From Lactiplantibacillus plantarum (GTDB taxonomy: Bacteria; Bacillota; Bacilli; Lactobacillales; Lactobacillaceae): a stretch of 64,000 bases of DNA. Shown in pieces: positions 51,355 through 61,735 of this stretch (position 1 is the stretch's first letter; the number at the start of each line of letters is the position of its first letter). The translations under genes and the position numbers were made by a program. The DNA lies in assembly GCF_014131735.1 (NCBI RefSeq), contig NZ_CP039121.1:3162001-3226000 (forward strand), read 5' to 3'. The notes beneath the pieces are model-generated. The model was not told the DNA's origin, did not search any database, and was given only the letters and a program-made list of their open reading frames with translations.

Positions 51355-51388
51355 CAAAAATGCGTGGCCAATCAAGGAAAGCCACGCA
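51355..51388 (-). terminator. Terminator of the glycogen operon
   Basis: TGCGTGGC (51361-51368) and GCCACGCA (51381-51388), preceded by an A-run that becomes Ts on the minus strand, about 130 bases past the amylase stop. Confidence 0.85.
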
Positions 51389-51519
51389 CTAATGTGCCTA
51401 CGTCTCATTAAGGATCGATGAGTACTTCGTAATACATAATCAATAGCGGGGTGCTATTAAAAAGTACAATTATACTATACGGCTGAACCGTACTAACAAT
51501 CATCAAGTTCCTGTAAAAT

Positions 51520-53337
51520 TTAGGTAAAGTTTTCAATAAGGCGCAACTGTTCACCACCCAGCGTCTGCGTCACAAGGCAGCGTTGAATCGCTTGTGCTAA
51601 TTTTATGGGCACACCACTCAACTTTAAATCGTGACTCGTCATGGTTCGCGGCTCAGTAGTCACATTGACAATCACCATCACGGTCTGATCAGCCTGCCAA
51701 TAAAGGTAGCCAATGCCATAATCTGCCAAGTAAAACGGCACAAAGTGGGCTGTGTTTAACCACGGGTGCCGTTGACGCCAATTCGCCCAGTCAGCGACAA
51801 ACTGAACTTGCGCCTGATCTGCGTCCTGCCACGGATAAAACGCACGGTTATCAGGGTCTTTCCCCCCCATCATCAACGCCTCATCACCGTAATACAGGCA
51901 CGGTACACCTGGAAGCGTCAAGAGTAGTTGGACGGCCAAACGTAGGCGTTGGCGATCTTCGGCTAACATAGTCAGGATTCTGGGCGTATCATGGCTACCG
52001 ATGTTATTGAAGTTAAAGCGAAACGTCGTAGCGGGATAATTTTCCTTGAGGGTCATTAGTTCACGCCACCATTCGGCCGGTGTTAGCGTGCCGTTTAAAA
52101 CGTGAATAATCAAGCGGCGGAGCGGATAATTCATGACAGCCTGTAAGCCGCCGCCCTCTAAGTAGTGCCGGCGCATCCCATACGCTAATTTATGAGAGGC
52201 ATCCTCCCAAACTTCACCGATCAAAACCTTATCCGGATAACGGTCAAGGGTCCGTCGAATTTCAGCAATGAAATCGTCTGGCAACTCATCCGCGACATCT
52301 AGGCGCCAGCCATCCACACCGCGTTGCGTCCAATAATCAATGACCGAATCGGGTTTACCAAAGATAAAATCGCGGTATGTTGGATCGTCTTTATCAACTG
52401 TCGGCAGATCACGGATGCCCCACCAGCTATCGTAATCGTGGGGATAATGAATGAATGTGAACCACGGGTAGTACGGACTCGTGGTCGACTGAGTTGCCCC
52501 AACCGTCGGGTAATGGCCCGCCTGATTGAAATACTTAGAATCCACACCAACATGGTTAAAAACACCGTCTAAGATCAGTCGCATACCGGCCCGGTGTACG
52601 GCCGCGACCAGGTTATCAAAGTCCGTCAAATCGCCGACGACCGGATCAATCTTCAGATAGTCACCCGTATCATACCGATGATTACTGCTGGCCTCAAAGA
52701 TCGGCGTCAGATAAATAATTGTCACACCGAGTCGCTGTAAATATGGAATCTTAGCACTAATACCGCGCAAATTACCACCGTAAAAATCCCAGCGTAAAAT
52801 CGCCCGGTGTTCATCACGCACGTATAGTGGGCGATCCGTTAGTTGACCATAAATAAAGCTATTTGGCTTGGGCGCATTAACGTGGCCATCCGCGTTGCCA
52901 TTATTGAAGCGGTCAACAAAGATCTGATAAGCAACCCCTTCACGATACCATTGTGGCAATGTTTCTACTGCTTTCAAGATTGTCAATTGATACATTTGAA
53001 CATGCTCGCGCAAGACGTATTGAACGCCCGGGCCACCATAACCACCATCAACGCAACCATAATAAGCGGTCATGGTCGCCGTTTCAATCCGAAAATAGTA
53101 GAAGTACAGGCCAACCTGGGTCGGTATAAACGTGGCCGTATACATTGTGGGACTGATTGGATGTAACGGTAAGGCCTGTTCATCATCCCACTGACCATCA
53201 TGAGCCACGCATAAATCAATCTGCTTAACCGGCGTTACTGTCTGAACACTGATTGTGAATTGAACGGGTGTCTGGCGGGTCACGGCACCAAAGGGCGTCT
53301 TATACGTGGGTAAAAATGAGTTATACGTTACCTGCAT
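51520..53337 (-). CDS. GH13 glycosidase (neopullulanase / maltogenic amylase-like)
   Basis: The 605-residue enzyme has an N-terminal beta domain (about 1-125, ending with the linker QMYQLTILKAVETLP), then the GH13 barrel with the four motifs: LDGVFNHVG, GWRLDVADE (nucleophile Asp), IGEVWED (acid Glu) and NIGSHDTPR (transition-state Asp). It would cut alpha-1,4 or alpha-1,6 bonds of glycogen or maltodextrins. No signal peptide is visible, so it is cytoplasmic. It ends the glycogen operon; AAAGGAAGG lies before the start. Confidence 0.9.
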   Translation of the reverse strand: MQVTYNSFLPTYKTPFGAVTRQTPVQFTISVQTVTPVKQIDLCVAHDGQWDDEQALPLHPISPTMYTATFIPTQVGLYFYYFRIETATMTAYYGCVDGGYGGPGVQYVLREHVQMYQLTILKAVETLPQWYREGVAYQIFVDRFNNGNADGHVNAPKPNSFIYGQLTDRPLYVRDEHRAILRWDFYGGNLRGISAKIPYLQRLGVTIIYLTPIFEASSNHRYDTGDYLKIDPVVGDLTDFDNLVAAVHRAGMRLILDGVFNHVGVDSKYFNQAGHYPTVGATQSTTSPYYPWFTFIHYPHDYDSWWGIRDLPTVDKDDPTYRDFIFGKPDSVIDYWTQRGVDGWRLDVADELPDDFIAEIRRTLDRYPDKVLIGEVWEDASHKLAYGMRRHYLEGGGLQAVMNYPLRRLIIHVLNGTLTPAEWWRELMTLKENYPATTFRFNFNNIGSHDTPRILTMLAEDRQRLRLAVQLLLTLPGVPCLYYGDEALMMGGKDPDNRAFYPWQDADQAQVQFVADWANWRQRHPWLNTAHFVPFYLADYGIGYLYWQADQTVMVIVNVTTEPRTMTSHDLKLSGVPIKLAQAIQRCLVTQTLGGEQLRLIENFT

Positions 53338-53354
53338 CCGTCACCCTTCCTTTC

Positions 53355-55757
53355 TTAATTCAGTCGTTCGTGGGGCACTTGCCAAATATCGTCAGCATAC
53401 CGCGCCACTGCTAAGTCCGCGGCAAAGTGTCCCGAAGCGGCAATATTGGCTAACGAGCGTTGTTGCCAAGTGGGTTGATTTTGAAAATCACGACTGATCT
53501 GCTGTTGTTGGGTGACATAAGCCCGGTAATCGGCTAAGACAAAGAATTCATCATTATACCGCAGTAATGAATCATAGATTTCCCGACCAACCGTTGGAAT
53601 TCCCGGAATCGTGCCATCAATCAAACTATCTAAGAGCCGTTTTAATTCAGGATCAGCATCGTAAAAGTCAGCGGCGTGATAGTTGCCGCGATGGTAATAG
53701 TCGTACACTTCATTGACCTTAAGCCCAAACGGATATTCATTTTCAGCACCCGCCGCTTGCATAATGTCGATATTCGCGCCGTCATACGTTGCCAATGATA
53801 ATGCACCGTTGGCCATCAGTTTCATGTTACTAGTCCCCGACGCTTCTTTGGAGGCCGTTGAAATCTGCTCGCTAACGTCGGCGGCGGGAATGATCAGTTC
53901 GGCAATGGAGACCCCGTAGTTCGGAATAAAGACGATCTTTAACCGATCACCAATCGCCGGGTCCTGATTCACCATGTCAGCGACGACATTAATGAGTTTG
54001 ATAATCGCCTTGGCATAGTGATAACTAGGAGCCGCCTTGGCACCGAAAATGTGTACTCGCGGCACGACTGGCTGTTGCGGATGATCCTTAATGGCAAAAT
54101 ACTCGCGCAAGATTTCAAAGACGTGTAGGAGTTGCCGCTTATAAGCATGCAACCGTTTGATTTGAACATCGTAAATCGCGTCGGTGCGAATCTTGATCCC
54201 CATAGTACGCTGAACGTACGCGGCTAAAGCTTGCTTGTTAGTCAGTTTAACTTGACCTAACTGGTACAAAAAGTGGTCATCTTGTTGATACGGCAGTAGC
54301 GTCTGTAATAAATCTGGTTGCCGCCGCCAGTCCGAACCAATCGTCTGATCAATCAATTGCGCTAGTGGTTGGTTCGCCAATTGAACCCACCGCCGGGTTG
54401 CAATGCCATTCGTCTTATTATTAAACCGCTCCGGATAAACTTGATACAGGCCCCGTAACACATCCGTTTTCAGTAATTCCGTATGCAGTGGCGCGACACC
54501 GTTCACACTGTGACTCCCAATCACAGCTAGGTAGGCCATCCGTACTTGTCCGTTGCCTAAAGGCGCCGTCTGATCAACGAGCGCTTTGCCAAAAATCGGC
54601 GTTTGTTGTTCCCGGTAGCGCCGGTCGATTTCCGCAATAATCTGATAAATCCGAGGTAGCAGGTTTTTAAACATATCGATTGGCCAAGTCTCGAGGGCCT
54701 CTTGTAAAATCGTATGGTTCGTGTAACTCATGACTTGCGTCGTTAACGTCCACGCAACTTCCCATGAACAGTGATGTTCATCCATTAATAGCCGCATCAT
54801 CTCAGGGATCACCAGCGTCGGGTGCGTATCGTTAATGTGAATCGCGACCTTTTTGCCTAACAATTTGATGCCATGGTGCGTCGCACAAAAATCACGCACG
54901 ATACTTTGAACACCCGCAGAAGAGAAAAAGTATTCTTGGCGTAAACGCAGTTGTTGCCCGGCCGAGTTAGAATCGTCAGGATACAAGACCTTGGTAATCT
55001 CACTGATTCGATCACGCTGATCCTGCGAAGAATAGGTCGCACTGGGTGGTAACTCCGCGGACCACAAACGCAAGGTGTTCGTAATATCGTTGTGATACCC
55101 GACGATACCAACGTCGTAAGGAACCGCTAGCACGTCTTCCGTATTTTCAGATTGCGGTTGTAAACTACCATCCGCTTGCGGTTGTAACCACACATTGCCG
55201 CCGAACTGGACAATGCAGCTCTTGTTATCGCGCCGGGTCTCCCACACGTTGCCATGATGGAGCCAATCATCGGGTAATTCTACTTGATAGCCATCCATGA
55301 AAACTTGTTTGAACAAGCCGTAACGATAGCGGATGCCGTTACCGTTGCCGGCAATTTTCAAACTAGCCATCGCGTCCATATAACAGGCTGCCAACCGACC
55401 TAATCCTCCGTTACCAAGCGCCGGATCAGGTTCAGCCTGACTGATTGTCTCAAAGTCTAAGCCTAATTCCGTTAGCCCTTTTTTTACCGTCGTCAATAAG
55501 TTGAGATTCAACAAATTAGAAGCGAGTAAGCGTCCCGGCAAGAACTCGATGGAAAAATAATAGACTTGTTTCTGATGATGATCGCGGTAAAATTTAGCTG
55601 TTCGTGTCCAACTCTGACTGTTATAGCGCCGAACTAGCTGTCCCAGTGCAATAAATTGCCCAATCGTCGAGGTGTCACTCAGCGATGTTGAATACAAGGT
55701 CTCAATTTCACTTAGAAAGTCCTTTTTAAATTGCGCACACGTTAATTTCAAATTCAC
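53355..55757 (-). CDS. glgP: Glycogen phosphorylase
   Basis: The 800-residue enzyme is a GT35 phosphorylase: EPDPALGNGGLGRLAACYMD, IHINDTHPTLVIPEMMRLLM and the PLP-lysine motif EASGTSNMKLMANGALSLAT. It releases glucose 1-phosphate from glycogen ends. The gene starts 13 bases after glgA and ends 17 bases before the amylase gene, so synthesis and breakdown enzymes are made from one mRNA. Confidence 0.97.
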   Translation of the reverse strand: MNLKLTCAQFKKDFLSEIETLYSTSLSDTSTIGQFIALGQLVRRYNSQSWTRTAKFYRDHHQKQVYYFSIEFLPGRLLASNLLNLNLLTTVKKGLTELGLDFETISQAEPDPALGNGGLGRLAACYMDAMASLKIAGNGNGIRYRYGLFKQVFMDGYQVELPDDWLHHGNVWETRRDNKSCIVQFGGNVWLQPQADGSLQPQSENTEDVLAVPYDVGIVGYHNDITNTLRLWSAELPPSATYSSQDQRDRISEITKVLYPDDSNSAGQQLRLRQEYFFSSAGVQSIVRDFCATHHGIKLLGKKVAIHINDTHPTLVIPEMMRLLMDEHHCSWEVAWTLTTQVMSYTNHTILQEALETWPIDMFKNLLPRIYQIIAEIDRRYREQQTPIFGKALVDQTAPLGNGQVRMAYLAVIGSHSVNGVAPLHTELLKTDVLRGLYQVYPERFNNKTNGIATRRWVQLANQPLAQLIDQTIGSDWRRQPDLLQTLLPYQQDDHFLYQLGQVKLTNKQALAAYVQRTMGIKIRTDAIYDVQIKRLHAYKRQLLHVFEILREYFAIKDHPQQPVVPRVHIFGAKAAPSYHYAKAIIKLINVVADMVNQDPAIGDRLKIVFIPNYGVSIAELIIPAADVSEQISTASKEASGTSNMKLMANGALSLATYDGANIDIMQAAGAENEYPFGLKVNEVYDYYHRGNYHAADFYDADPELKRLLDSLIDGTIPGIPTVGREIYDSLLRYNDEFFVLADYRAYVTQQQQISRDFQNQPTWQQRSLANIAASGHFAADLAVARYADDIWQVPHERLN

Positions 55758-55770
55758 ACCCCCATCAAAC

Positions 55771-57210
55771 CTAACGCATTAGCTTCTGATAAGTCGCACG
55801 GTACTGCTGTGCAGAATGTTCCCAGCCAAAATCACAAGTCATTGCTTGGTGCTGCAGCTGCCGCCAAACCAGTGGATGCTGCCGATATAAGGTCACGGCT
55901 AGAACCATAATTTTACGTAGAACCGCTGGCTGGTAGTCGTCAAAGCTAAAGCCGGTTCCCTGATCGGTATAGCGATTGTACGGAATGACCGTGTCCCGCA
56001 ACCCACCGACCGCGTGCACGATCGGTAACGTCCCGTAATGCATCGCCATCATCTGCGACAAGCCACACGGTTCAAAGGCAGAAGGCATAAGAAAGATATC
56101 ACTGGCCGCATAGATTTGCTGAGCTAGCTGCGTATCAAATTGAATCGCGGCGACCACCTTTTGCGGATACGCCGACTGATAGGTGCGTAACGCGCGTTCC
56201 AATGCTGGGTCACCCGTTCCCAAAACAATGAGTTGCACATCTTGTTGCTGCAAGAATGGATTCAATGCATCCAGCAAGAGGTCGATACCCTTTTGCTTCG
56301 TTAACCGAGAAACGACTGCCAATACCGGCACGTTTTTGACAGGCAACCCTAATCGGCGCTGTAAAGCACGTTTATTCTGACGTTTAGGTTTCAAATTCTT
56401 AGCCGAATAATTCGCCGTTAGTGCCAGGTCGGTTGCGGGATCGTATAATTGCATATCAATGCCATTAAGAATCCCACTCAGTTTGTACCGATTGGCCCGC
56501 AGTACCCCGTCGAGACGTTCCCCAAAAGCTGGTGTTTGAATCTCTTGTGCGTAGGTCGGTGACACCGTATTAACGGCATCTGCAAAGTTAATACCGCCCT
56601 TCAGCCAGTTCACTTGATCGTAAAACGCCACGCCGGCTTCGGTGTAAGTCTCAGTTCCGATTCGAAAGAGACTATCCAAAATAATCGGATCGTAGACACC
56701 TTGAAACTGTAAGTTATGAATCGTCAGCACCGTTTTAATATCACGATACGCTTCGATCCAATAGTACTTTTCAGCTAGCAAGACAGGAATAAACGCCGTA
56801 TGCCAATCATTGAGTTGTAAAATATCAGGGATATAATCGATCTGCTCCATCATTTCACAAACCGCCATCTGAAAGAAGGCAAAGCGTGCACCATCATCCC
56901 AATAACCATATAATCCTTCACGACCAAAATAATCTAAATTATCAATTAGATAATACTGAACGTGCGCGACTGTCAGAGTTTTAATACCGCAATACATCGC
57001 ATGTTCACCCACTTGAACAGTAAAATGCGTCACTGGCACTAACTGCTGCTGATATTCGGTCGGCATCTGGTGAGGGTAATACGGAATCACTACACGCGTC
57101 TCGATTCCTTCCGCTTGCAAGGCGCGCGGTAACGCCATACTAACATCGCCTAAGCCACCAGTCTTATAAAAAGGGGCCGCTTCTGCCGCCGCGAATAATA
57201 CCCTAGTCAT
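55771..57210 (-). CDS. glgA: Glycogen synthase
   Basis: The 479-residue GT5 enzyme has the ADP-glucose motif KTGGLGDV near residue 17, LTIHNLQFQGVYD, and PSAFEPCGLSQMMAMHYGTL with the conserved Glu. It extends alpha-1,4-glucan from ADP-glucose. Its start overlaps the end of glgD by eight bases, so translation is coupled. Confidence 0.97.
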   Translation of the reverse strand: MTRVLFAAAEAAPFYKTGGLGDVSMALPRALQAEGIETRVVIPYYPHQMPTEYQQQLVPVTHFTVQVGEHAMYCGIKTLTVAHVQYYLIDNLDYFGREGLYGYWDDGARFAFFQMAVCEMMEQIDYIPDILQLNDWHTAFIPVLLAEKYYWIEAYRDIKTVLTIHNLQFQGVYDPIILDSLFRIGTETYTEAGVAFYDQVNWLKGGINFADAVNTVSPTYAQEIQTPAFGERLDGVLRANRYKLSGILNGIDMQLYDPATDLALTANYSAKNLKPKRQNKRALQRRLGLPVKNVPVLAVVSRLTKQKGIDLLLDALNPFLQQQDVQLIVLGTGDPALERALRTYQSAYPQKVVAAIQFDTQLAQQIYAASDIFLMPSAFEPCGLSQMMAMHYGTLPIVHAVGGLRDTVIPYNRYTDQGTGFSFDDYQPAVLRKIMVLAVTLYRQHPLVWRQLQHQAMTCDFGWEHSAQQYRATYQKLMR

Positions 57211-58375
57211 GCACAGCCACCTCCGCTTGTTGAAAGACGTGCTGCCCTTTGCTGATGACTAACGGTGTCGTTGAAGTTCCTTTAAGCACTAGGTTGGGCC
57301 CGATTACGGCGTCTTTATCGATAATGACGTTTTCTAACTTACAACCGGCACCGATCCGGGCCCCCTGCATAATGATGGCATTTTTAACTTGGCTATCACG
57401 ATTAATCAGTACATCCCGAAAGATGACGGAGTGGTCAAGTTGCCCTTCAATATAGCCCCCAGTACCACATAAACTATCACGACACTGTGAACCAGTCGCA
57501 AAGAACGTCGGGATTTCATTTTTGACCTTGGTGTAAATACGGCGCGAACTGTAGAATAACGCTCGGAAATTAGCTTCATCCAAAACGGCCATATTGGCCG
57601 CAAAGTAGCTGTTGATATCATGAATATTCGCCTGAAAGCCCGTATATTCAAAAGCATTAGCGTTATGTTGGATGACTGCTTGCCGCATCAATTCCTCTAG
57701 GCTGATCATGTCACCCCGTTGATTGGCCGACTGCAATAATTCGATTAAATCGACCGTACTCATCAAGTAAATAGCCATGCTCTTGGCAACTTGTTTCGTC
57801 TTCGGGCTAATCTTGGCCTTGCTCATCGGAACGACCGCCGTTGCTTCTCCCTTAGCAGTCAATTGTAAGATTGTATTTTCGGGAATCAAACTAGCTGGAT
57901 CAACGCGCTTATAAACCGCCGTCACGGGACTGTTACGTTCCTCGTGATACCGTAGTAGCGCCTTTAAATCAATATTACCAACATTGCGAGTACTCATCAC
58001 TACCGAGTACTCACTCTGGCTGCATTTCAGAAACTGAATCGAATTATCATAGTAATGGTGCAGTAATGCGGCCTTCTTTTCTGGCGCCACTAATTTCAAG
58101 TCATTGTATGGGGACAAGAATAGGCCGCCGCGAATTGTGTTCAGGCTCCAGTCACGCCCGCTACGCAAATGGTCAGCCACGGAACGCCCTGACCGCGGGA
58201 CCGTCACCATCACATTTTGAATCCCCGCATTGATGACACTCGATAATTGAAAATCAACCAACCGATAACGACCACCAAAGGGTAACATTCCAACTGGCCG
58301 AACTGCAGTCAATGGTTGTAACGCGTCACTTGGTTCCAGTAAATTAATAATGGCACTCACTTGTTCACGTCTCAT
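57203..58375 (-). CDS. glgD: Glucose-1-phosphate adenylyltransferase subunit GlgD
   Basis: The 390-residue protein is the non-catalytic or regulatory partner of GlgC. It keeps the nucleotidyltransferase fold ([20 protein letters not shown]) and the left-handed beta helix, but the GGGxGTRL motif at the N-terminus is degraded to [16 protein letters not shown], as in other GlgD. Its start overlaps glgC by four bases (ATGA). Confidence 0.95.
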   Translation of the reverse strand: MRREQVSAIINLLEPSDALQPLTAVRPVGMLPFGGRYRLVDFQLSSVINAGIQNVMVTVPRSGRSVADHLRSGRDWSLNTIRGGLFLSPYNDLKLVAPEKKAALLHHYYDNSIQFLKCSQSEYSVVMSTRNVGNIDLKALLRYHEERNSPVTAVYKRVDPASLIPENTILQLTAKGEATAVVPMSKAKISPKTKQVAKSMAIYLMSTVDLIELLQSANQRGDMISLEELMRQAVIQHNANAFEYTGFQANIHDINSYFAANMAVLDEANFRALFYSSRRIYTKVKNEIPTFFATGSQCRDSLCGTGGYIEGQLDHSVIFRDVLINRDSQVKNAIIMQGARIGAGCKLENVIIDKDAVIGPNLVLKGTSTTPLVISKGQHVFQQAEVAVHD

Positions 58376-59511
58376 GGTTGTTCCACCCCCATCGTTTCGT
58401 GATACCCAACAACTGCAATCTTATCAGTCGTACCAATAATCTGGGCATCATCACCAATCACTGCATCTTCGCCAATCAATGCGTGGTCAATCACCACATT
58501 TTTTCCAATCGTTGCACCGGGCATAATCATACTGTCAACCACGCGACTACCCATCCCAACTGACACGCGTTGCGATAAGATTGAATGATCAATTTCGCCC
58601 GCAACGTAACAACTATCAACGACCATGGCATTATTGACCTGGCTCGTTTCCGTCAAAAACATCGGTGGTAGCACCTCTGCTTTAGAGTAAATCCGCCAGT
58701 AACGATCGCCGATATTTAACCGGTTATGGGGCGATAGGAATTCCATATTGGCTTGCCACAGACTCTTAATCGTTCCAACATCTCGCCAGTAACCCTTAAA
58801 AGCATAAGCGTAAACGGATTCATTATTGGCTAAGTATGATGGAATGACATTTTTACCAAAGTCTTCAAGTGACTTATCGGTAGCATAACTCTTAACTAAG
58901 TAATCCCGCAAAGTCGGCCAATTGAAGATATAAATACCCATCGAGGCTTTATCACTCTTAGGATGTTCCGGTTTTTCCTCAAACTCAATGATTCGATCCG
59001 TCGCATCCGTATTCATCATGCCAAAGCGTTTGGCTTCTTCGTTAGTCACGTGGATCACCCCAACGGTCAACGAAGCCTTCTTCTCCTGATGATATTTCAG
59101 CATAGCGTCATAATCCATCTTATAAATATGATCGCCAGATAAGACGAGCAGGTACTTGGGGTCTTGTTGATCAATATATTCGATATTTTGATAAATGGCG
59201 TGCGCCGTCCCTTGAAAGAACTTCTCACCTTCACTAGACGAGTATGGTTGTAAAACCGTCACCCCACCATTTAAGCTATCAAAGCCCCAGCTCGCACCGC
59301 TACCAATATGTGCATTCAGTTCTAGGGGTTGATATTGCGTGATAACCCCAACAGTATTCACACCCGAGTTAGCACAGTTGCTGAGTGTAAAATCAATAAT
59401 TCGGTAACGACCGCCGAATGGCACGGCGGGCTTAGCCGTATCCTTTGTCAACTTACCAAGCCGGGTGCCCTGACCGCCCGCTAAAATAATCCCTAACATT
59501 TCATCTTGCAT
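58372..59511 (-). CDS. glgC: Glucose-1-phosphate adenylyltransferase
   Basis: The 379-residue enzyme has the catalytic loop [20 protein letters not shown] at the N-terminus, then [19 protein letters not shown] with the metal Asp, [16 protein letters not shown], and a C-terminal beta helix. It makes ADP-glucose, the committed step. It overlaps the end of glgB by eleven bases. Confidence 0.97.
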   Translation of the reverse strand: MQDEMLGIILAGGQGTRLGKLTKDTAKPAVPFGGRYRIIDFTLSNCANSGVNTVGVITQYQPLELNAHIGSGASWGFDSLNGGVTVLQPYSSSEGEKFFQGTAHAIYQNIEYIDQQDPKYLLVLSGDHIYKMDYDAMLKYHQEKKASLTVGVIHVTNEEAKRFGMMNTDATDRIIEFEEKPEHPKSDKASMGIYIFNWPTLRDYLVKSYATDKSLEDFGKNVIPSYLANNESVYAYAFKGYWRDVGTIKSLWQANMEFLSPHNRLNIGDRYWRIYSKAEVLPPMFLTETSQVNNAMVVDSCYVAGEIDHSILSQRVSVGMGSRVVDSMIMPGATIGKNVVIDHALIGEDAVIGDDAQIIGTTDKIAVVGYHETMGVEQP

Positions 59512-61405
59512 GCTTAACTCCCCCTATCACTTTAACTGGTCGAATCAACAATGCACCCATCGCCGGCAAGGTCACGGTAAAACTAGCTGGTTGCCCCCGA
59601 TACGGCTTATCGACCGCCGTAAACGTTGTTTCTAGCTTTGTCCACGTGCCGCCAAAAGCCTGCGCTTCAGTATTGAGTAACAACTCATAACGGCCACGAT
59701 ACGGTACGCCAATCCGGTAATCTTGACGTTCAACAGGAACAAAATTGAAAGCAGCGACCACAAAACTGTATTTTCGTTTGGCCTGCCGGATAAACCCCAT
59801 GGTCGAACTGTCAGGATCATCGGTATGTGTATAAATAATCCCCGCAGGATCATGGTCTTGTTCCCACAACGGCCGATTGTGCCGATAGACCGCGTTCAGT
59901 TGCGTTGTGAACTGTTGCATCCGATGGTTGAGATCATCCTTTAAGTCGACCCATTCCAACGCACTCCAGTCCCGCCACTCTAGAAACTGCCCCCACTCTG
60001 AACCCATAAAATTCAGTTGTTTTCCTGGAAAGGCAGCCATATAAGTTAGCATCGTCCGCAAATTTGCAAACTGATTATAGCGGTCCCCCGGCATTTTATG
60101 CATTAATGATTTCTTGCCGTGCACGACTTCATCATGTGAAAACGGTAGAATAAACCGTTCATCGAACATGTACACGAATGCAAATGTCAGTAGATTAAAG
60201 TGATCGTGCCGATATAACGGATCCATCATAAAGAAATCCAGGGTATCGTGCATCCACCCCATGTTCCACTTATAGTTAAATCCCAATCCGCCATTGGCCA
60301 CCGAACCCGTAACCTGCGGATAGGCGGACGACTCTTCCGCAATCATCAAGATATCGGGATGGTGGGTTAAGACCGTGGTGTTCAACTTTTGTAAAAAGGC
60401 GATGCCTTCTAAATTACGATTATCCCCATACTGATTAACCTGCCCTTCGCGCCCTTCATCATAGTCGCAATACAACATGTTAGAGACAGCATCCACTCGC
60501 AAGCCATCTAGATGACACTGGTCGAGCCAATATTCGGCGCTTGAAATCAGAAAACTCTGAACCTGTGTTTTACCGAGATCAAAATTCCACGCCCCCCAAC
60601 GACGGTTATTCGCGCGCTCAGGATCAGCGTATTCAAATGTCGGCGTACCATCATACTGGTACAACGCATCATAATTGCGAATAAAGTGACCCGGTACCCA
60701 ATCAACGAATACCCCGATATTCGCTTGGTGACACTGGTCAACAAAGCTGAGAAAACTGTCACGCTTGCCAAAACGACTGGTTGGCGCAAAATACCCTAAT
60801 TGCTGATAACCCCAAGACGCATCTAATAAATGTTCCATCACGGGCATTAATTCAATGTGGGTATAGCCCCGTTGTTTTACATAGGGAATCAGTTCAGCGG
60901 CTAATTCCGCATAAGTGTAGTAGCTACCATCAAGATGACGGCGCCACGAACCTAAGTGCACCTCATAAATGTTAATTGGCCGATTGGCAGCGCGCGACTT
61001 CTTCCGGCGAGCTAGCCACAAACTATCGTGCCAACGCATCGTCATCGGCTCAACAACTACGGCCGCATCCCCCGGTTTTCGTTCGAACTGTTGTGCAAAC
61101 GGGTCAATCTTTAGTTGCACTTGGCCAGTTGGTGTTGTGATCTGAAACTTGTATAACTGACCCGCATGAACGTTCGGAACTTGTCCTTGCCAAATCCCAG
61201 TCGCCCCTAATAACTTTAGTGCGCTTGGTTGCCAGTCATTAAAATCGCCAACAACCCCGACCGCCTTAGCATGCGGCGCCCAGACGCGAAATACCGCCCG
61301 ACCAGATGCGGCCAAATGACAGCCTAAGTAATCCTGACTATTAAATCCTGCGCCGGTATTAAATAAGTAACTTGCATCATTCATTTCCGTAGTTTGTTTA
61401 ACCAA
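59501..61405 (-). CDS. glgB: 1,4-alpha-glucan branching enzyme
   Basis: The 634-residue GH13 enzyme has an N-terminal CBM48 domain (about 20-110), then barrel motifs [19 protein letters not shown] (nucleophile Asp), MIAEESS (acid Glu) and [13 protein letters not shown]. It introduces alpha-1,6 branches in glycogen. The start at TTG 61405 is placed by AGGGGGTG; ATG 61384 is the alternative. First gene of glgB-C-D-A-P-amylase. A TATAAT lies about 50 bases upstream on the minus strand, but no good -35 box is seen. Confidence 0.96.
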   Translation of the reverse strand: MVKQTTEMNDASYLFNTGAGFNSQDYLGCHLAASGRAVFRVWAPHAKAVGVVGDFNDWQPSALKLLGATGIWQGQVPNVHAGQLYKFQITTPTGQVQLKIDPFAQQFERKPGDAAVVVEPMTMRWHDSLWLARRKKSRAANRPINIYEVHLGSWRRHLDGSYYTYAELAAELIPYVKQRGYTHIELMPVMEHLLDASWGYQQLGYFAPTSRFGKRDSFLSFVDQCHQANIGVFVDWVPGHFIRNYDALYQYDGTPTFEYADPERANNRRWGAWNFDLGKTQVQSFLISSAEYWLDQCHLDGLRVDAVSNMLYCDYDEGREGQVNQYGDNRNLEGIAFLQKLNTTVLTHHPDILMIAEESSAYPQVTGSVANGGLGFNYKWNMGWMHDTLDFFMMDPLYRHDHFNLLTFAFVYMFDERFILPFSHDEVVHGKKSLMHKMPGDRYNQFANLRTMLTYMAAFPGKQLNFMGSEWGQFLEWRDWSALEWVDLKDDLNHRMQQFTTQLNAVYRHNRPLWEQDHDPAGIIYTHTDDPDSSTMGFIRQAKRKYSFVVAAFNFVPVERQDYRIGVPYRGRYELLLNTEAQAFGGTWTKLETTFTAVDKPYRGQPASFTVTLPAMGALLIRPVKVIGGVKHAR

Positions 61406-61654
61406 AGCATCACACCCCCTATGTGATTAACTGAGCAGTTTATAAAATTAATCTTATTATAAGAAGGTGACAGGGTGTTTGCCTATCCTTGATAAGGTCG
61501 CCTTACTTAGTGGTCAAACAGGGCACAAACCCCTAAAAGATAACGATTATTATGACTGGTCACCCAGAACACTGCAAACTGATTCAGGACAACTATTCAC
61601 AGTTAAGCCCGTGGTTATCCGTTTTATTGCGCCGTTTGCCAAAACATCAAAAAA
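61406..61654. other. Gene-free stretch between glgB and oppA
   Basis: No gene is supported. It contains the glgB promoter region and, on the right, the oppA terminator. A plus-strand frame of 73 codons runs through the terminator and is not real. CTATTCACA near 61593 is a single DnaA-like motif, probably chance. Confidence 0.5.
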
Positions 61655-61682
61655 AGCCCGAAAAAACGCGTTTTTTCGGGCT
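61655..61682 (-). terminator. oppA terminator, perfect 28-base palindrome
   Basis: AGCCCGAAAAAACG is followed directly by its exact reverse complement, with an A-run on the plus strand (T-run in the oppA transcript). Confidence 0.85.
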
Positions 61683-61735
61683 AGTTGATTTATTCAATTA
61701 CATTTCTATCAAATTAATAATATTTATCTGACTGA

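Noticed and set aside
61467-61688. 73-codon plus-strand frame downstream of glgB
   Set aside because: Its last third is the 28-base palindromic terminator of oppA, so it cannot be a conserved coding sequence.
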